Below are positions 29,595-38,613 of a stretch of DNA of 64,000 nucleotides, one piece after another. The position numbers were made by a program, and so were the translations under genes. Source of the stretch: a virus. Below the pieces are notes generated by a model. The model searched no databases and had not been told where the DNA came from. It saw only the letters and a program-made list of their open reading frames with translations. The DNA lies in the IMG/VR virus record IMGVR_UViG_3300042898_001429, positions 1-64,000 of that record; one strand, 5' to 3'. Positions within the stretch are counted from its first letter, which is position 1, and each line of letters begins with the position of its first letter.

Positions 29595-31093
29595 TAACTT
29601 ATGATTCCTGTAATTCCACCACTTGTAGAAATAGCAATTGTACCTCTTCGCAGTAGTGCACCACTTGCTGGGGTTATTGTGTTTACCGTTCCAGTGCTTG
29701 TACTGAACACAGTAATGTTTGCGTAATCAACCCCTTCAACACTTTGGATAGCCCTATACAAAGAACCTAGGGAAAGCACTTGTTCAAAAGAAACATTGTC
29801 AAAATCAAAGAAACTATCAATTACTTCTGAAACAGCAGAAGAAACATAGTAAGAAACATAATTGTTTTTAATTGCTACGGACACAGTTACATTGACTGGG
29901 GTTAAAGTAACTGAAGAAGCAGCAATTACGCTTGCCCCCACTAGACTTCGTGGCCTAAAGTACTCAATAATTTCATCTTTAACGTAACTTGGAATAGTCA
30001 AAGACACAGCAGTAGTTGTTAAGTAGTCAGCCTGATAGGGAACACCATAGACAGTTACGTTTGTTCCAGCCACAGTGCACGTTGATTTTACAACTTGCGG
30101 AATACGAAGAGCCAAGTCTTTAAAGTCTTGTAAAGAAACTGCACGGTCTTGTGTCCGAAACATTAAAGGAATGTTTGCTTTCATGGATTCAAGTGATTCC
30201 GAATCGGTACCACCAGATGTAGAGGAGGAGGAAGCAATATAAGCACCATCAATAGATGACCCAATATTAAATGCAGTAATACGACCAACTCCAATGTTTC
30301 CAACAGCCCCCTGCCCACGACGGTAAGAAACTGTTATCTCTGCTGTGTTTTCTGGAATCTTTCCGTTGATACCATTACCAAAGATAACTTGGGCTACCCC
30401 ATCAGAAGCAATTTCAACTGTAAATACTTTGTCACTAGATGTTGCACTAGACAAATCAGAAGTGTAAAAGTATTGTACTAATGAGGGGCTGCCACTTACT
30501 GTCGGACCTTCAGCGGCAAACACAGAAACAGTAGAAGTAATTGCACCTGTGTAACGAAGGTTAAAACGTTGCCCAGATGTTCCGTTGCTATAAGTGTTGC
30601 GAGTAACTGTTTGCACAGGAGATTCACTGTCTTCGTAAATACCTTCACCAACTTGTACAACAACTGAGGTAGCCGATGGACCCATGCTTGCTGATGCTGT
30701 AGTAGTGAAATAAACAACAGGCAAGTTATCGGTTGCTGAAGCAATAAAACCCGTGTTGATGGGGATAATAATTGTGTCAGAATGCGTTGGGTTAGTTGCT
30801 GCAATAGTAACTGTACCCGTTGACGCTGTCTGAGATGCGGGTCGGTAATCAAAAAGGTTTGCTAAGGCTAAAATACTAGACTTATTATTAGCAGTGCCTA
30901 TATAAGTTTCGGCTGCCGCACGGTCCACGTAGTAGTGAAGGATATCTCCCATATACGCCCAAAGGTCTACAAAGACCATTCCGAAGTCAGATGAGTTTCT
31001 ATTTGACCACTCTGGGAGTACAGCAGATGCACGGTCTAAAAGGTCTTGGCGAATAGACAGGTAATCCCTGCTTGTGTAATCAAAACTAGGCAT
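29594..31093 (-). CDS. Baseplate J-like protein (T4 gp6/P2 gpJ family)
   Basis: The 499-residue product has the baseplate J features: the N-terminal SRDYLSIRQDLLDRA and FVDLWAYMGDILHYYVDRAAAETYI, the central QVIFGNGINGKIPENTAEITVSYRRGQGAVGNIG, and DLALRIPQVV followed by YGVPYQADYLTTTAVSLTIPSYVKDEIIEYFRPRSLVGASV. It forms the wedge ring of the baseplate. It is coupled to the gp25-like gene (one-base gap) and to the tail protein downstream. Confidence 0.9.
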   Translation of the reverse strand: MPSFDYTSRDYLSIRQDLLDRASAVLPEWSNRNSSDFGMVFVDLWAYMGDILHYYVDRAAAETYIGTANNKSSILALANLFDYRPASQTASTGTVTIAATNPTHSDTIIIPINTGFIASATDNLPVVYFTTTASASMGPSATSVVVQVGEGIYEDSESPVQTVTRNTYSNGTSGQRFNLRYTGAITSTVSVFAAEGPTVSGSPSLVQYFYTSDLSSATSSDKVFTVEIASDGVAQVIFGNGINGKIPENTAEITVSYRRGQGAVGNIGVGRITAFNIGSSIDGAYIASSSSTSGGTDSESLESMKANIPLMFRTQDRAVSLQDFKDLALRIPQVVKSTCTVAGTNVTVYGVPYQADYLTTTAVSLTIPSYVKDEIIEYFRPRSLVGASVIAASSVTLTPVNVTVSVAIKNNYVSYYVSSAVSEVIDSFFDFDNVSFEQVLSLGSLYRAIQSVEGVDYANITVFSTSTGTVNTITPASGALLRRGTIAISTSGGITGIIS

Positions 31094-31094
31094 T

Positions 31095-31502
31095 TTAGAA
31101 CCCTCCGTTAGTCGTGGTATTAGATATATTAAAGGTTACTACTGAAGAGTTGTACGGGGGTACCACATATTTTACTGAAATAGAGACCGTTGTGTCATAC
31201 GTATTTCCAGAAAGTAACTCATTTGGAACACCTATCTGGACGTCAGTAACTCTTCCAAAGGGAAGGTTGGCATTTAAATCGGCTATAGCATCCATACGGT
31301 ATTCAGCAAATACCAGTGGGTCAGGCTCTTCAAACAAAAGGTTTCTAATGTTTGCCCCGTACTTGGGTTCCATTACCCGTTCCCCAGGGCTAGTCGTCAA
31401 GATATCAATTATGTTTTGTTCCATGATGGCGTCCAGAGACGAGGTTGTAGATATAGCGCCCGTATCGGAAGTAAAAGAAAATGGGATTGAAATAGATTTC
31501 AT
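31095..31502 (-). CDS. Baseplate wedge protein, gp25/GpW lysozyme-like family
   Basis: A 135-residue protein with the gp25 pattern: MEQNIIDILTTSPGERVMEPKYGANIRNLLFEEPDPLVF, including the conserved PGER. T4 gp25 and P2 gpW are small wedge proteins that trigger sheath contraction. It sits between the gpD-like hub and baseplate J, the normal order in contractile tails. Confidence 0.92.
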   Translation of the reverse strand: MKSISIPFSFTSDTGAISTTSSLDAIMEQNIIDILTTSPGERVMEPKYGANIRNLLFEEPDPLVFAEYRMDAIADLNANLPFGRVTDVQIGVPNELLSGNTYDTTVSISVKYVVPPYNSSVVTFNISNTTTNGGF

Positions 31503-31512
31503 TGGTTAGTCC

Positions 31513-32685
31513 TTACACATAAACATCAGAATAGTCTTTAGATGACACCCATGCATTATTGATAAGTGCTGGGTCTGGAGGGGTTTTATGTGCCACAGAT
31601 ACTTGCTGGGCATCATCCGTATTCCCCAAAGAATCACGAGCAAGTTCAAGGTACGTGACCATATACGATTGTGTTAATTCATGGCGTACTGACACCACAT
31701 ACCAAAACCCATCAAACTCAGAGTTATATTCATTAATGTTAACAATGCCCCCAGGGTGAATACTTGGGTCAGCAACAATTTGAAGATTGGCAGTCATTGG
31801 AAATTTCTTCCTAAGAGCGCCAGTAACTAAGGACTTACCCATGTCATATGAATCCACATTGGTATTTAAAACATTAGTAAACCTAGACTTAACAGCAGTT
31901 GCTAAACCAGAAGATTGAAACTCTGTACCATTCTCCACTGAAAGTAGTTTTCCTGTTTTATCTAGTAGGTGTAATGTGTCGGGTGTTCTAGCCCCATCAG
32001 GAGTAATTGCTCCAATACGTCCCTCAAAGTTAAGGATTTGACCAGGCTGAGGGCTGACATCCCCCTTACTACCTCGTATGGTGAGAAGCATAGAATATGA
32101 AATATTACGGTACAAAGAACTAAACGGGTCCCAGATTTGAAGATGAGTCCCATCCATAACAGTGGAGTACCCCAACTTTTTAGCGGTACTTACTAAAAAT
32201 TCCCAATCAGATTGGCTGGACTGCACCAAGCGTGTAAACCTAAAAGGGTTGTTTGGCACAGAGAATGAAAAAGAATACTTGTCAGCGATAGAACTTGCTA
32301 TCTCAGCAATTGTCTTAGATTCCCAAACACGAGAAGTCAATGACTTCATAATATAACTAGAACCAAAACAATGAACAGTTGTTATTTGAAATGGACTTCC
32401 ATTTACAACTCCATCTTTTGCTCTAGCCATTGGCTCTAAGTAAACAATATAGCCATAAAAGTAAAAAGTAGAACGTTCTCTAAGTTCAATACTAAATTTT
32501 ATAGGGACATCAATATACTGATGTATTAATTGCGGGTCCATACCAATAAAGTTCAAAGAAGCAACAGTGTGCATTCCTTCTTTTTCTTCAACTGTAATTT
32601 CTTGCAGGGTTAAATAATTGACAGGGACATTGTCAATTGCAACTTCTACACTAGGAGACAGTGGTGATGAACTTTTGAAAATCAT
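31513..32685 (-). CDS. Baseplate hub protein, gpD/VgrG-like (late control D)
   Basis: A 390-residue beta-rich protein resembling P2 gpD/T4 gp27. It has KFSIELRERSTFYFYGYI early, the central SQSDWEFLVSTAKKLGYSTVMDGTHLQIWDP (the W-E-F-L motif typical of gpD/VgrG), and a C-terminal GGIVNINEYNSEFDGFWYVVSVRHEL. It forms the hub of the baseplate below the tail tube. It overlaps the LysM gene by 4 bases. Confidence 0.87.
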   Translation of the reverse strand: MIFKSSSPLSPSVEVAIDNVPVNYLTLQEITVEEKEGMHTVASLNFIGMDPQLIHQYIDVPIKFSIELRERSTFYFYGYIVYLEPMARAKDGVVNGSPFQITTVHCFGSSYIMKSLTSRVWESKTIAEIASSIADKYSFSFSVPNNPFRFTRLVQSSQSDWEFLVSTAKKLGYSTVMDGTHLQIWDPFSSLYRNISYSMLLTIRGSKGDVSPQPGQILNFEGRIGAITPDGARTPDTLHLLDKTGKLLSVENGTEFQSSGLATAVKSRFTNVLNTNVDSYDMGKSLVTGALRKKFPMTANLQIVADPSIHPGGIVNINEYNSEFDGFWYVVSVRHELTQSYMVTYLELARDSLGNTDDAQQVSVAHKTPPDPALINNAWVSSKDYSDVYV

Positions 32686-32939
32686 TTCAAAGGAATCCTA
32701 ATTACACTGCCCATAGGGATTACATCTGGGTAACCCAAGGACTTATTAACGTCTGCAAGTTTCCAGTACATAGATGGGTTGTTTAAATAGCGATTTGCTA
32801 AAGACTGAAAGGTTTCCCCTTGGTCTGAAATAACTGTGTAATATGATGAACTAGTAAATTCAGTACTAGTAGCAATTACGTTAGTAATTCCATTGCGTGT
32901 TTCTGTGCTTTCAGAATAGCGAGAACCTTTGATAATCAT
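32682..32939 (-). CDS. LysM-like baseplate protein
   Basis: An 85-residue protein. The C-terminal ~50 residues form a LysM-type fold: YYTVISDQGETFQSLANRYLNNPSMYWKLADVNKSLGYPDVIPMGSVIRIP. In contractile systems LysM proteins of this kind (P2 gpX/T4 gp53-like) tie the hub to the tube; they are not wall-binding enzymes. It overlaps both neighbours by a few bases. Confidence 0.88.
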   Translation of the reverse strand: MIIKGSRYSESTETRNGITNVIATSTEFTSSSYYTVISDQGETFQSLANRYLNNPSMYWKLADVNKSLGYPDVIPMGSVIRIPLK

Positions 32940-34600
32940 TATCTATCCTTCCAATTAACAGTCGGTGCTGGGTTTTTTGGAAATTTAAAGATAGTTCCAC
33001 GAGCATGGAACACTAACCACTGCGCAAAAGACGAGATAGTAACAGGTTCTGTAAATGTTCTTGTAACAACTTGTGTTCCTGAACTTGTAGTACAAGTTAC
33101 ATTAACAATATGTGTTATGGTTACTTTTACAGGATTAATAGCATTTGTCATAGTTTTTGCAAAAGATTGCTGGTCAATATTAAAAGGAACAGCATAGTAT
33201 TTATGTTTACGTGCAGAAGCCTTAGTAGTTGCTTTGTTAGTTTCAGTAGCCACTTCTGTGGTTGTCAATTGCTTGGATTTACTATCAGTAAGGTACGTTA
33301 TATTTCCTTGCGCTAACACTTTTGTTTGTTGGTTTGGAAGCATTTCTTCCATTACAAACTTGCCACTAAAGTCCCATGTAATTTCACCGTCTGCTATCTT
33401 CTTAGCCGCTGCTGGGGAGACCCAAGATTTAATAGAACCTTCAAATTGTAAGTTTGCCCAGTCTGCACCAACTACAGCAGTGCCATCATTATAAAAATCA
33501 GCAAAAGTAGAATAGTTTGTAATATTTCTTATTAGTTGACCAGTTATTTCTTTATACAGGCTTGGGCTAGAATACTCAAAGTTAATTCCATATTTAGCAA
33601 TGTCATCAGCAGCAGCCGCAGTTGAACCATCAATGCGGGCTTGCGCTTCCATATCTTTAACAGCAGTCTTTAAAGAAGTTGTTAGGTATGCTTCTTCTTT
33701 GGCAAAGCCAATGTACAAAGCACGGATTTGCAATGAAACTTTACAGATGGTTGGTACATAGTTTTTACTAAACTTTACAAATTGAACACTAGATGTTTCA
33801 ACAAAACCTTCAACCATAAACATGGAAGAGAATACTATGCGAATAGGTAGGGGGCTAAGGAACGCAGCATTTCCATAATTCTTTTCAATGTTTGTTTCAA
33901 AGCCTTTATCATTAAACCCAACACTTGCCCCAGTACCATTGGCTGCATAAGACTTTGACACATTAGATGCGTTTTTCCAATAAGTGCTAAGGAAGTCTTT
34001 CATGTCAGGCGTTATAGACTGCCCAATAATTGAATCTAAGATGTACATGTCTGCAAGCACACCAAGGCTTGCTACGTCACCCCAGTTGGTGTTTGACCCA
34101 TAATTGTCAAGGGATTTTGTTAAGGGGTTGGCAGTATCTGTAGCAAAGCCGCCATTACTAATTTGGTCTGTTGCGTACATTGCAGAAACTACTTCAGCCT
34201 CACGGTTAAATAGCAACTCAAATGAAAATGCCGCAGTTCCAGCAATAGGTTGATACAACTGTGCAGGGTCTTGAAGCAATGGGTTAGCAACCATAGAGTT
34301 CATAGAGACTGTTCGGTCAATTGTTTCAGGGTTAAATTGAAAGAATAACCTACGTTGTTTAACTTTAGAAGCAGATGTATTAGGTGTGTTACCCAAAACA
34401 GCAGGGTAGATACCACGGATAAAACCACGTTGAAAACGGGTATCTACTACTTGCTTACCCCTAATAGGGTTATAGATATCAGGCTGTACAGGTCTAGGCC
34501 AAATAAAGTTAGGGTTGTCATCGGGTTGTCTTTTAAGACTTTTGCCAATTTCATAACCTTTTCCAAAATTAAAAAACTGGTTAGATGCGTAACTTTCCAT
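32939..34600 (-). CDS. Tail-tip protein, contractile-injection tube/hub-like
   Basis: A 553-residue protein between the tape measure and the LysM gene. It contains KQRRLFFQFNPETIDRTVSMN and then FSFELLFNREAEV, which recalls the FNP start of contractile-injection-system tube proteins that accompany LysM proteins. The C-terminal part ends WLVFHARGTIFKFPKNPAP. Most likely it connects the tube to the hub. I am not certain of the family. Confidence 0.65.
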   Translation of the reverse strand: MESYASNQFFNFGKGYEIGKSLKRQPDDNPNFIWPRPVQPDIYNPIRGKQVVDTRFQRGFIRGIYPAVLGNTPNTSASKVKQRRLFFQFNPETIDRTVSMNSMVANPLLQDPAQLYQPIAGTAAFSFELLFNREAEVVSAMYATDQISNGGFATDTANPLTKSLDNYGSNTNWGDVASLGVLADMYILDSIIGQSITPDMKDFLSTYWKNASNVSKSYAANGTGASVGFNDKGFETNIEKNYGNAAFLSPLPIRIVFSSMFMVEGFVETSSVQFVKFSKNYVPTICKVSLQIRALYIGFAKEEAYLTTSLKTAVKDMEAQARIDGSTAAAADDIAKYGINFEYSSPSLYKEITGQLIRNITNYSTFADFYNDGTAVVGADWANLQFEGSIKSWVSPAAAKKIADGEITWDFSGKFVMEEMLPNQQTKVLAQGNITYLTDSKSKQLTTTEVATETNKATTKASARKHKYYAVPFNIDQQSFAKTMTNAINPVKVTITHIVNVTCTTSSGTQVVTRTFTEPVTISSFAQWLVFHARGTIFKFPKNPAPTVNWKDR

Positions 34601-37026
34601 TACACCGTCCTCATCATTGTCATGCGTAATTCTCTTTCCAGAAGGTTTGCTACATCTTTAGCCATCTTTTGAATATCAAAAGAACCATTTCCAGAAGACT
34701 GAATATTAAAACTAGGAGACACCGTAATGTTATAAGAGTTTGAGGATGCTGTAGACGACCCCATGCTTAAAGGACCTTTGGTAACAGGGTCTCCACCAGC
34801 AGAGGCTTTGGGGTAAGACGCTGAGGGGTTAGTTGCATTTTGAGTACCGCTGGATGCGTACACGCTTCCGCTTCCAATAACCTCTCCCATACTCATTCCT
34901 GAATACATAAAAGATTGGGAAGATGTCAAAGATGCACTAGAGACAGAACCTCTAGCACCACTCTTAGATACAGATGAACTAGATATTTCACTAGAGGAAC
35001 CACCAGTTCCTGGAACTGGGGACACTCCAGACGTTACAGATGTACCAGTAGGTGACTCTGAAATACCTTGGCTTCCCGAGTATTCATTTCTACCAAAAGG
35101 TATACCAGCGGGTTGTACGTGGAATGGTTCGTCAGTCTGCGCTCCAGGTTGCGTAGCACCTGTTACCAGTCCAAAGTTAGCAGCGTTGGCACGAATCCAT
35201 TCATTCTCGGACTGACTCAAGTCAGCCGCAAGACCAATCTCATGCATGGACTGCCCAGGGGGTGCCATTGGAGGACCGTTTTCCCCATGCTTGTCATATA
35301 CCCAAACTTCACCATTCCAGATGCGGTCAGCATCCTTTGTTTTCTGAGTAACTCCAGCAGGGGCTTTGCTATAACGTTTACGAAACGAGGAGTCCTGACG
35401 GGCGCTACTACGCTTTGCATCACCAATCTCTAACTTAGGATTAGCAAGAAGCATCTTTTTAAGAGGTTCACGAAGTTTAGGGTCTAGTTGAGAAAGTTTA
35501 GATTTGTTATTAGCACTAAGTTTTGTTTCAGTTGTTTCGCCAGTCGTGGCGTCCCCACCCAGTTCATTGTTAGTACGAACACCCCATACACCACGGCGTT
35601 TACGAACAAGACCATCTGACGGGTCACCACCAGCCATCAAACCCGCTCCACCAAGAGCAAGAAGAGGGTTGCCAGTTGCCACCCCACCAACCACCATGGC
35701 TGCTCCACCAATTTTCTTACCTATATTAAAAGCAGACCCAAAAACACCACGATGGGCTTTGGTAGAAATACCAGCGCCTGCAATACCAGACAGTTTTTCT
35801 TCAAACATCCCCAATGCTTTTGTTGCCGCTTGAGTCATCTTTTCAAATGTGGCAAAGTTATCCGCTTGGCGTTTGTAGAAGTTTTCTTCACGGTTGGCTT
35901 GAACCCTTGTAGTTTCTTCAGCCTGGTTAGCGTAGTTTCCTTCAACACCCATTAACTCACGTTGGGATTTTTTAGAAGGGTCATAAAACCCTTTTCCACC
36001 TTTTTTCTGGTACGCAATATTTTGTTGAGCGTACTGTAACAAAAGGTCTTGTTGGTCTTCAGCAAGACCAGACATGCTTAAACGAGAACGGGTCATAGAA
36101 CCTTGTTGAAACGCTCCTGCAAGCATCTTTTCGTCGCCAAGACCAGTCCTCTTAATGATGTCTTGGTACACTTCTTGTTGGGTGCGTTGCTTTCCACCGA
36201 TGCCATACATACCAGTACCAAGCATCATAAACATCTGGTTAGTGGATTGTGGACCAGCCAAAGACCTAGTCATTCCAGCAAGTTGGTCAGTATCATAGGC
36301 GTAGCCAGAAGCAGCCCTCATAGCCTCAATAGAACCTGCTTGCTTTTGAGCATTAAGACCAGTGCTTGCTTGCAACCCAAGCAAGGTATTGATTCCACCC
36401 ATTCCCAATTTGTATTTTTGGAGTGGTTCCCGATATTGGTGGTAAACCTGATTTTGGCTAAGTCCAGTAGTCTGCTGGTACAGCATGTTCATGCGGTCAG
36501 CACTTAAACTATATGATGCTCCTCGTGCTGCACGTGCGTCCATTGACCCAAGCAAGTCCCCAGCAAGGCTTGCGGCAGCCATAAATGCATCTTTTTTTGT
36601 AGGGACTCTAGGTCCTCCACCAGCCGCTCCAGCCGCCGCAGATGGGGCTTCATAGTAGTTAACGGTTTGGCTGGACTGTACGACATTGCCAGAACCGACA
36701 TTCGTGCCACCAGTGAGTGCACCAGCCGCTGGAAGGTAGGAACCAGCAGTACCACCTTGGGCACTTCCAATTGCCTTCATGTTCTTGGCTACTTTGCCAA
36801 GTTCAGTTGCCCACTTCTTTGTGTCAGCAATAAGGGTAGGAAGGTCTTGTTTGAATTTAGTTACATGTCCACTAAGGGACTTAAACTCTTTATTTAATTC
36901 TTTGAAGGCAGAGGAATCAATAGCGGCTTGAGAGTTGACGCTGACCTTACCAACGGCTTTACCAGCCTCTGCGCCACCACCATCATCAAATGTGCTTCCC
37001 CCGATAGGGGACTCTATGTTTGCCAT
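34600..37026 (-). CDS. Tape measure protein with embedded M15 peptidase domain
   Basis: The 808-residue product has the tape-measure traits: long helical N-terminal part, Gly/Ala-rich hydrophobic section (about 420-455, GVFGSAFNIGKKIGGAAMVVGGVATG) and a location after the chaperone. Residues ~500-645 form a peptidase M15 (D-Ala-D-Ala carboxypeptidase/VanY-type) domain: SMHEIGLAADLS supplies the zinc His and Asp, and DEPFHVQP the last His. It would cut peptidoglycan cross-links during DNA entry. The C-terminal ~150 residues are Ser/Gly-rich. The length suits a tail of roughly 110-120 nm by the usual 1.5 A per residue rule (inference). Confidence 0.9.
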   Translation of the reverse strand: MANIESPIGGSTFDDGGGAEAGKAVGKVSVNSQAAIDSSAFKELNKEFKSLSGHVTKFKQDLPTLIADTKKWATELGKVAKNMKAIGSAQGGTAGSYLPAAGALTGGTNVGSGNVVQSSQTVNYYEAPSAAAGAAGGGPRVPTKKDAFMAAASLAGDLLGSMDARAARGASYSLSADRMNMLYQQTTGLSQNQVYHQYREPLQKYKLGMGGINTLLGLQASTGLNAQKQAGSIEAMRAASGYAYDTDQLAGMTRSLAGPQSTNQMFMMLGTGMYGIGGKQRTQQEVYQDIIKRTGLGDEKMLAGAFQQGSMTRSRLSMSGLAEDQQDLLLQYAQQNIAYQKKGGKGFYDPSKKSQRELMGVEGNYANQAEETTRVQANREENFYKRQADNFATFEKMTQAATKALGMFEEKLSGIAGAGISTKAHRGVFGSAFNIGKKIGGAAMVVGGVATGNPLLALGGAGLMAGGDPSDGLVRKRRGVWGVRTNNELGGDATTGETTETKLSANNKSKLSQLDPKLREPLKKMLLANPKLEIGDAKRSSARQDSSFRKRYSKAPAGVTQKTKDADRIWNGEVWVYDKHGENGPPMAPPGQSMHEIGLAADLSQSENEWIRANAANFGLVTGATQPGAQTDEPFHVQPAGIPFGRNEYSGSQGISESPTGTSVTSGVSPVPGTGGSSSEISSSSVSKSGARGSVSSASLTSSQSFMYSGMSMGEVIGSGSVYASSGTQNATNPSASYPKASAGGDPVTKGPLSMGSSTASSNSYNITVSPSFNIQSSGNGSFDIQKMAKDVANLLERELRMTMMRTV

Positions 37027-37028
37027 AC

Positions 37029-37184
37029 TTAGCCCTTAGAACTTCGCCAACGAGCCATTGAATACCAATATGCACGTTGACGTACTGTCATATATTTTAG
37101 GTCATTTAGACCGAACCCATGGTAGACAGTGGCTATTGACTCGTATTCCAAATAGGTGATTTGTAGGTTAACCAAATAAAAGGG
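37029..37184 (-). CDS. Frameshifted C-terminal part of tail assembly chaperone
   Basis: The frame +1 (or -2) to the upstream gene is open from just before that gene's stop. From 37184 it codes for 51 residues ending RQRAYWYSMARWRSSKG at a TAA at 37031-37029, two bases before the tape measure ATG. The segment YLEYESIATVYHGFGLNDLKYMTVRQRAYWY has the style of the second half of tail assembly chaperones (short helices, R-x-R-x-x-W-Y). It has no good start codon of its own, so it is probably joined by frameshifting within TCC CTT TTA TTT GGT TAA. Confidence 0.65.
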   Translation of the reverse strand, partial: PFYLVNLQITYLEYESIATVYHGFGLNDLKYMTVRQRAYWYSMARWRSSKG

Positions 37185-37956
37185 AGACCCAGTCCATGAG
37201 AAGGGTTAGTTCCTCATTGCAAACGCCGCACTGAGTTTTCACCTCCCCCATTCTTGGACCTGGGGGGTCAGTGGTTAGCGACTTTACCAACTTACTTCTA
37301 TCACCAAGATTCAGGGCTAATGCCCAGTCCTCTAAGTTCTCTGGCCTTGTTGCTCCGTCCCAGACGGTACAACGTGCCAACATCAACGTATTTTGCTCTG
37401 CGGTAGTCTTACCTTTTTTTGCAACATACAAACTATCTGAACCAGTCGGATAATTTAGTTTTACCTTTAACCCATTTTTAAGGGTAACTTCCATAGGAGT
37501 ATGGAAGTCCTTATCGGCATTTTGGATTTGAAAATCCTCGTCTAGTTGGATAGTTATAAAGTTTGTACCTTCACAACTTCCACAAGTAACTTCTAGTTCT
37601 CGTGCCCGTCCATAGGTTGCTTTAATTGTTCCAAGAAACAGAAGGTCACGGTCACCAATCATTAACTGGTCTACCAGCAATGGGGTTTCCTGAATATCTA
37701 TATCTCCAATTGAAAGCACAGAACGGGACAAAAGAACCGACATATATTCAGCATATGACAGTTCCTTTTTGGAAGAAGCAGAAGCAATAAACTCCTCGTC
37801 TTCCCCATTTAGTTCACGAACAACTGCTTTTGTTTGCCATTCCCCTGTTTCATAATTAAGCAAACCTCGCAAAAGGTCTACATGTACGTTAGGTACATCA
37901 TTAATTTGTGGAACAGAGTCAGCAATTACAGCATTGGCTCCATTATCATTTGACAT
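37168..37956 (-). CDS. Tail assembly chaperone, N-terminal (unshifted) product
   Basis: A 262-residue protein with T4 gp26/chaperone features. It has LRELNGEDEEFIAS-like regulatory segments, two CxxC pairs (CGSCEG and CGVCNEE) that may bind zinc, and a central SADYMSVLLSRS-type helix. It lies directly before the tape measure gene, the normal place of the chaperone that keeps the tape measure soluble. The frame ends at TAA inside a region where a second frame is open and carries the missing half (see entry at 37029-37184). Confidence 0.8.
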   Translation of the reverse strand: MSNDNGANAVIADSVPQINDVPNVHVDLLRGLLNYETGEWQTKAVVRELNGEDEEFIASASSKKELSYAEYMSVLLSRSVLSIGDIDIQETPLLVDQLMIGDRDLLFLGTIKATYGRARELEVTCGSCEGTNFITIQLDEDFQIQNADKDFHTPMEVTLKNGLKVKLNYPTGSDSLYVAKKGKTTAEQNTLMLARCTVWDGATRPENLEDWALALNLGDRSKLVKSLTTDPPGPRMGEVKTQCGVCNEELTLLMDWVSLLFG

Positions 37957-37982
37957 TTTATATTCCTTTTAAGTTGTTTTTT

Positions 37983-38603
37983 TTATTTTGCGCCAGGAAG
38001 TGCGGCAATGTCTGCTGGCGTCCAAGCCAGAATCCATCCTTCGTTATGAAGTACCATTTCCTGAATCATGATGTTGTTGTCACCAGCATTGAGACCGCCC
38101 ATTGCAAAAGCACCAGGCCAGCAGTTGAACAACTTAATGCCCAACTTAGGGGTTCCAATAAAGGTGGTCTTTGTTCCTGTTTCAACGCTGTCATTGTATG
38201 ACGCATTGGAGTGTGGGTGGTCATAAACTTTAACCACAACGTCACAACGGTAATCAGAACCGCCTACAGAACCTGGAACACCAGACTGCCAGTTATGGAT
38301 GAAGCGTTGCCACTTCCACAGTTGGTCTTGACCTTCAATCACACCACGTGAGAAAGTTACAGGGTCAAAGTCTGTCTGACCAACCATCTTGTGTGGGTGA
38401 GTGTTCATTCCACCTTCACGGTATGGAATCATTTCATTACGAACCGACAATCCTGACATAGCAGCAAAGCCAATGTTTCCAATACCTGGGGCATACTGTC
38501 CCAAGTTAATTGTGTTTGGCGCACCAGCGTTGTTCTGGTCCAGTGGGTAAAACTGAACTTCAAACTTAAAGTTACGGATTGGGTCTGTTCTAACGATAGG
38601 CAT
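37983..38603 (-). CDS. Tail tube protein
   Basis: A 206-residue protein of the T4 gp19-like tube family: MPIVRTDPIRNFKFEVQF at the N-terminus, GFAAMSGLSVRNEMIPYREGG, PVTFSRGVIEGQDQLWKWQRF and KLFNCWPGAFAMGGLNAG. Tube subunits stack as hexameric rings inside the sheath. It is encoded immediately downstream of the sheath gene. Confidence 0.92.
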   Translation of the reverse strand: MPIVRTDPIRNFKFEVQFYPLDQNNAGAPNTINLGQYAPGIGNIGFAAMSGLSVRNEMIPYREGGMNTHPHKMVGQTDFDPVTFSRGVIEGQDQLWKWQRFIHNWQSGVPGSVGGSDYRCDVVVKVYDHPHSNASYNDSVETGTKTTFIGTPKLGIKLFNCWPGAFAMGGLNAGDNNIMIQEMVLHNEGWILAWTPADIAALPGAK

Positions 38604-38613
38604 TAGTTACTCC

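Noticed and set aside
37168-37956. Explaining the second chaperone half by an internal TTG start
   Set aside because: A TTG at about 37175 lacks a ribosome-binding site, and the homology-like part begins right at the overlap, so frameshifting is more likely.
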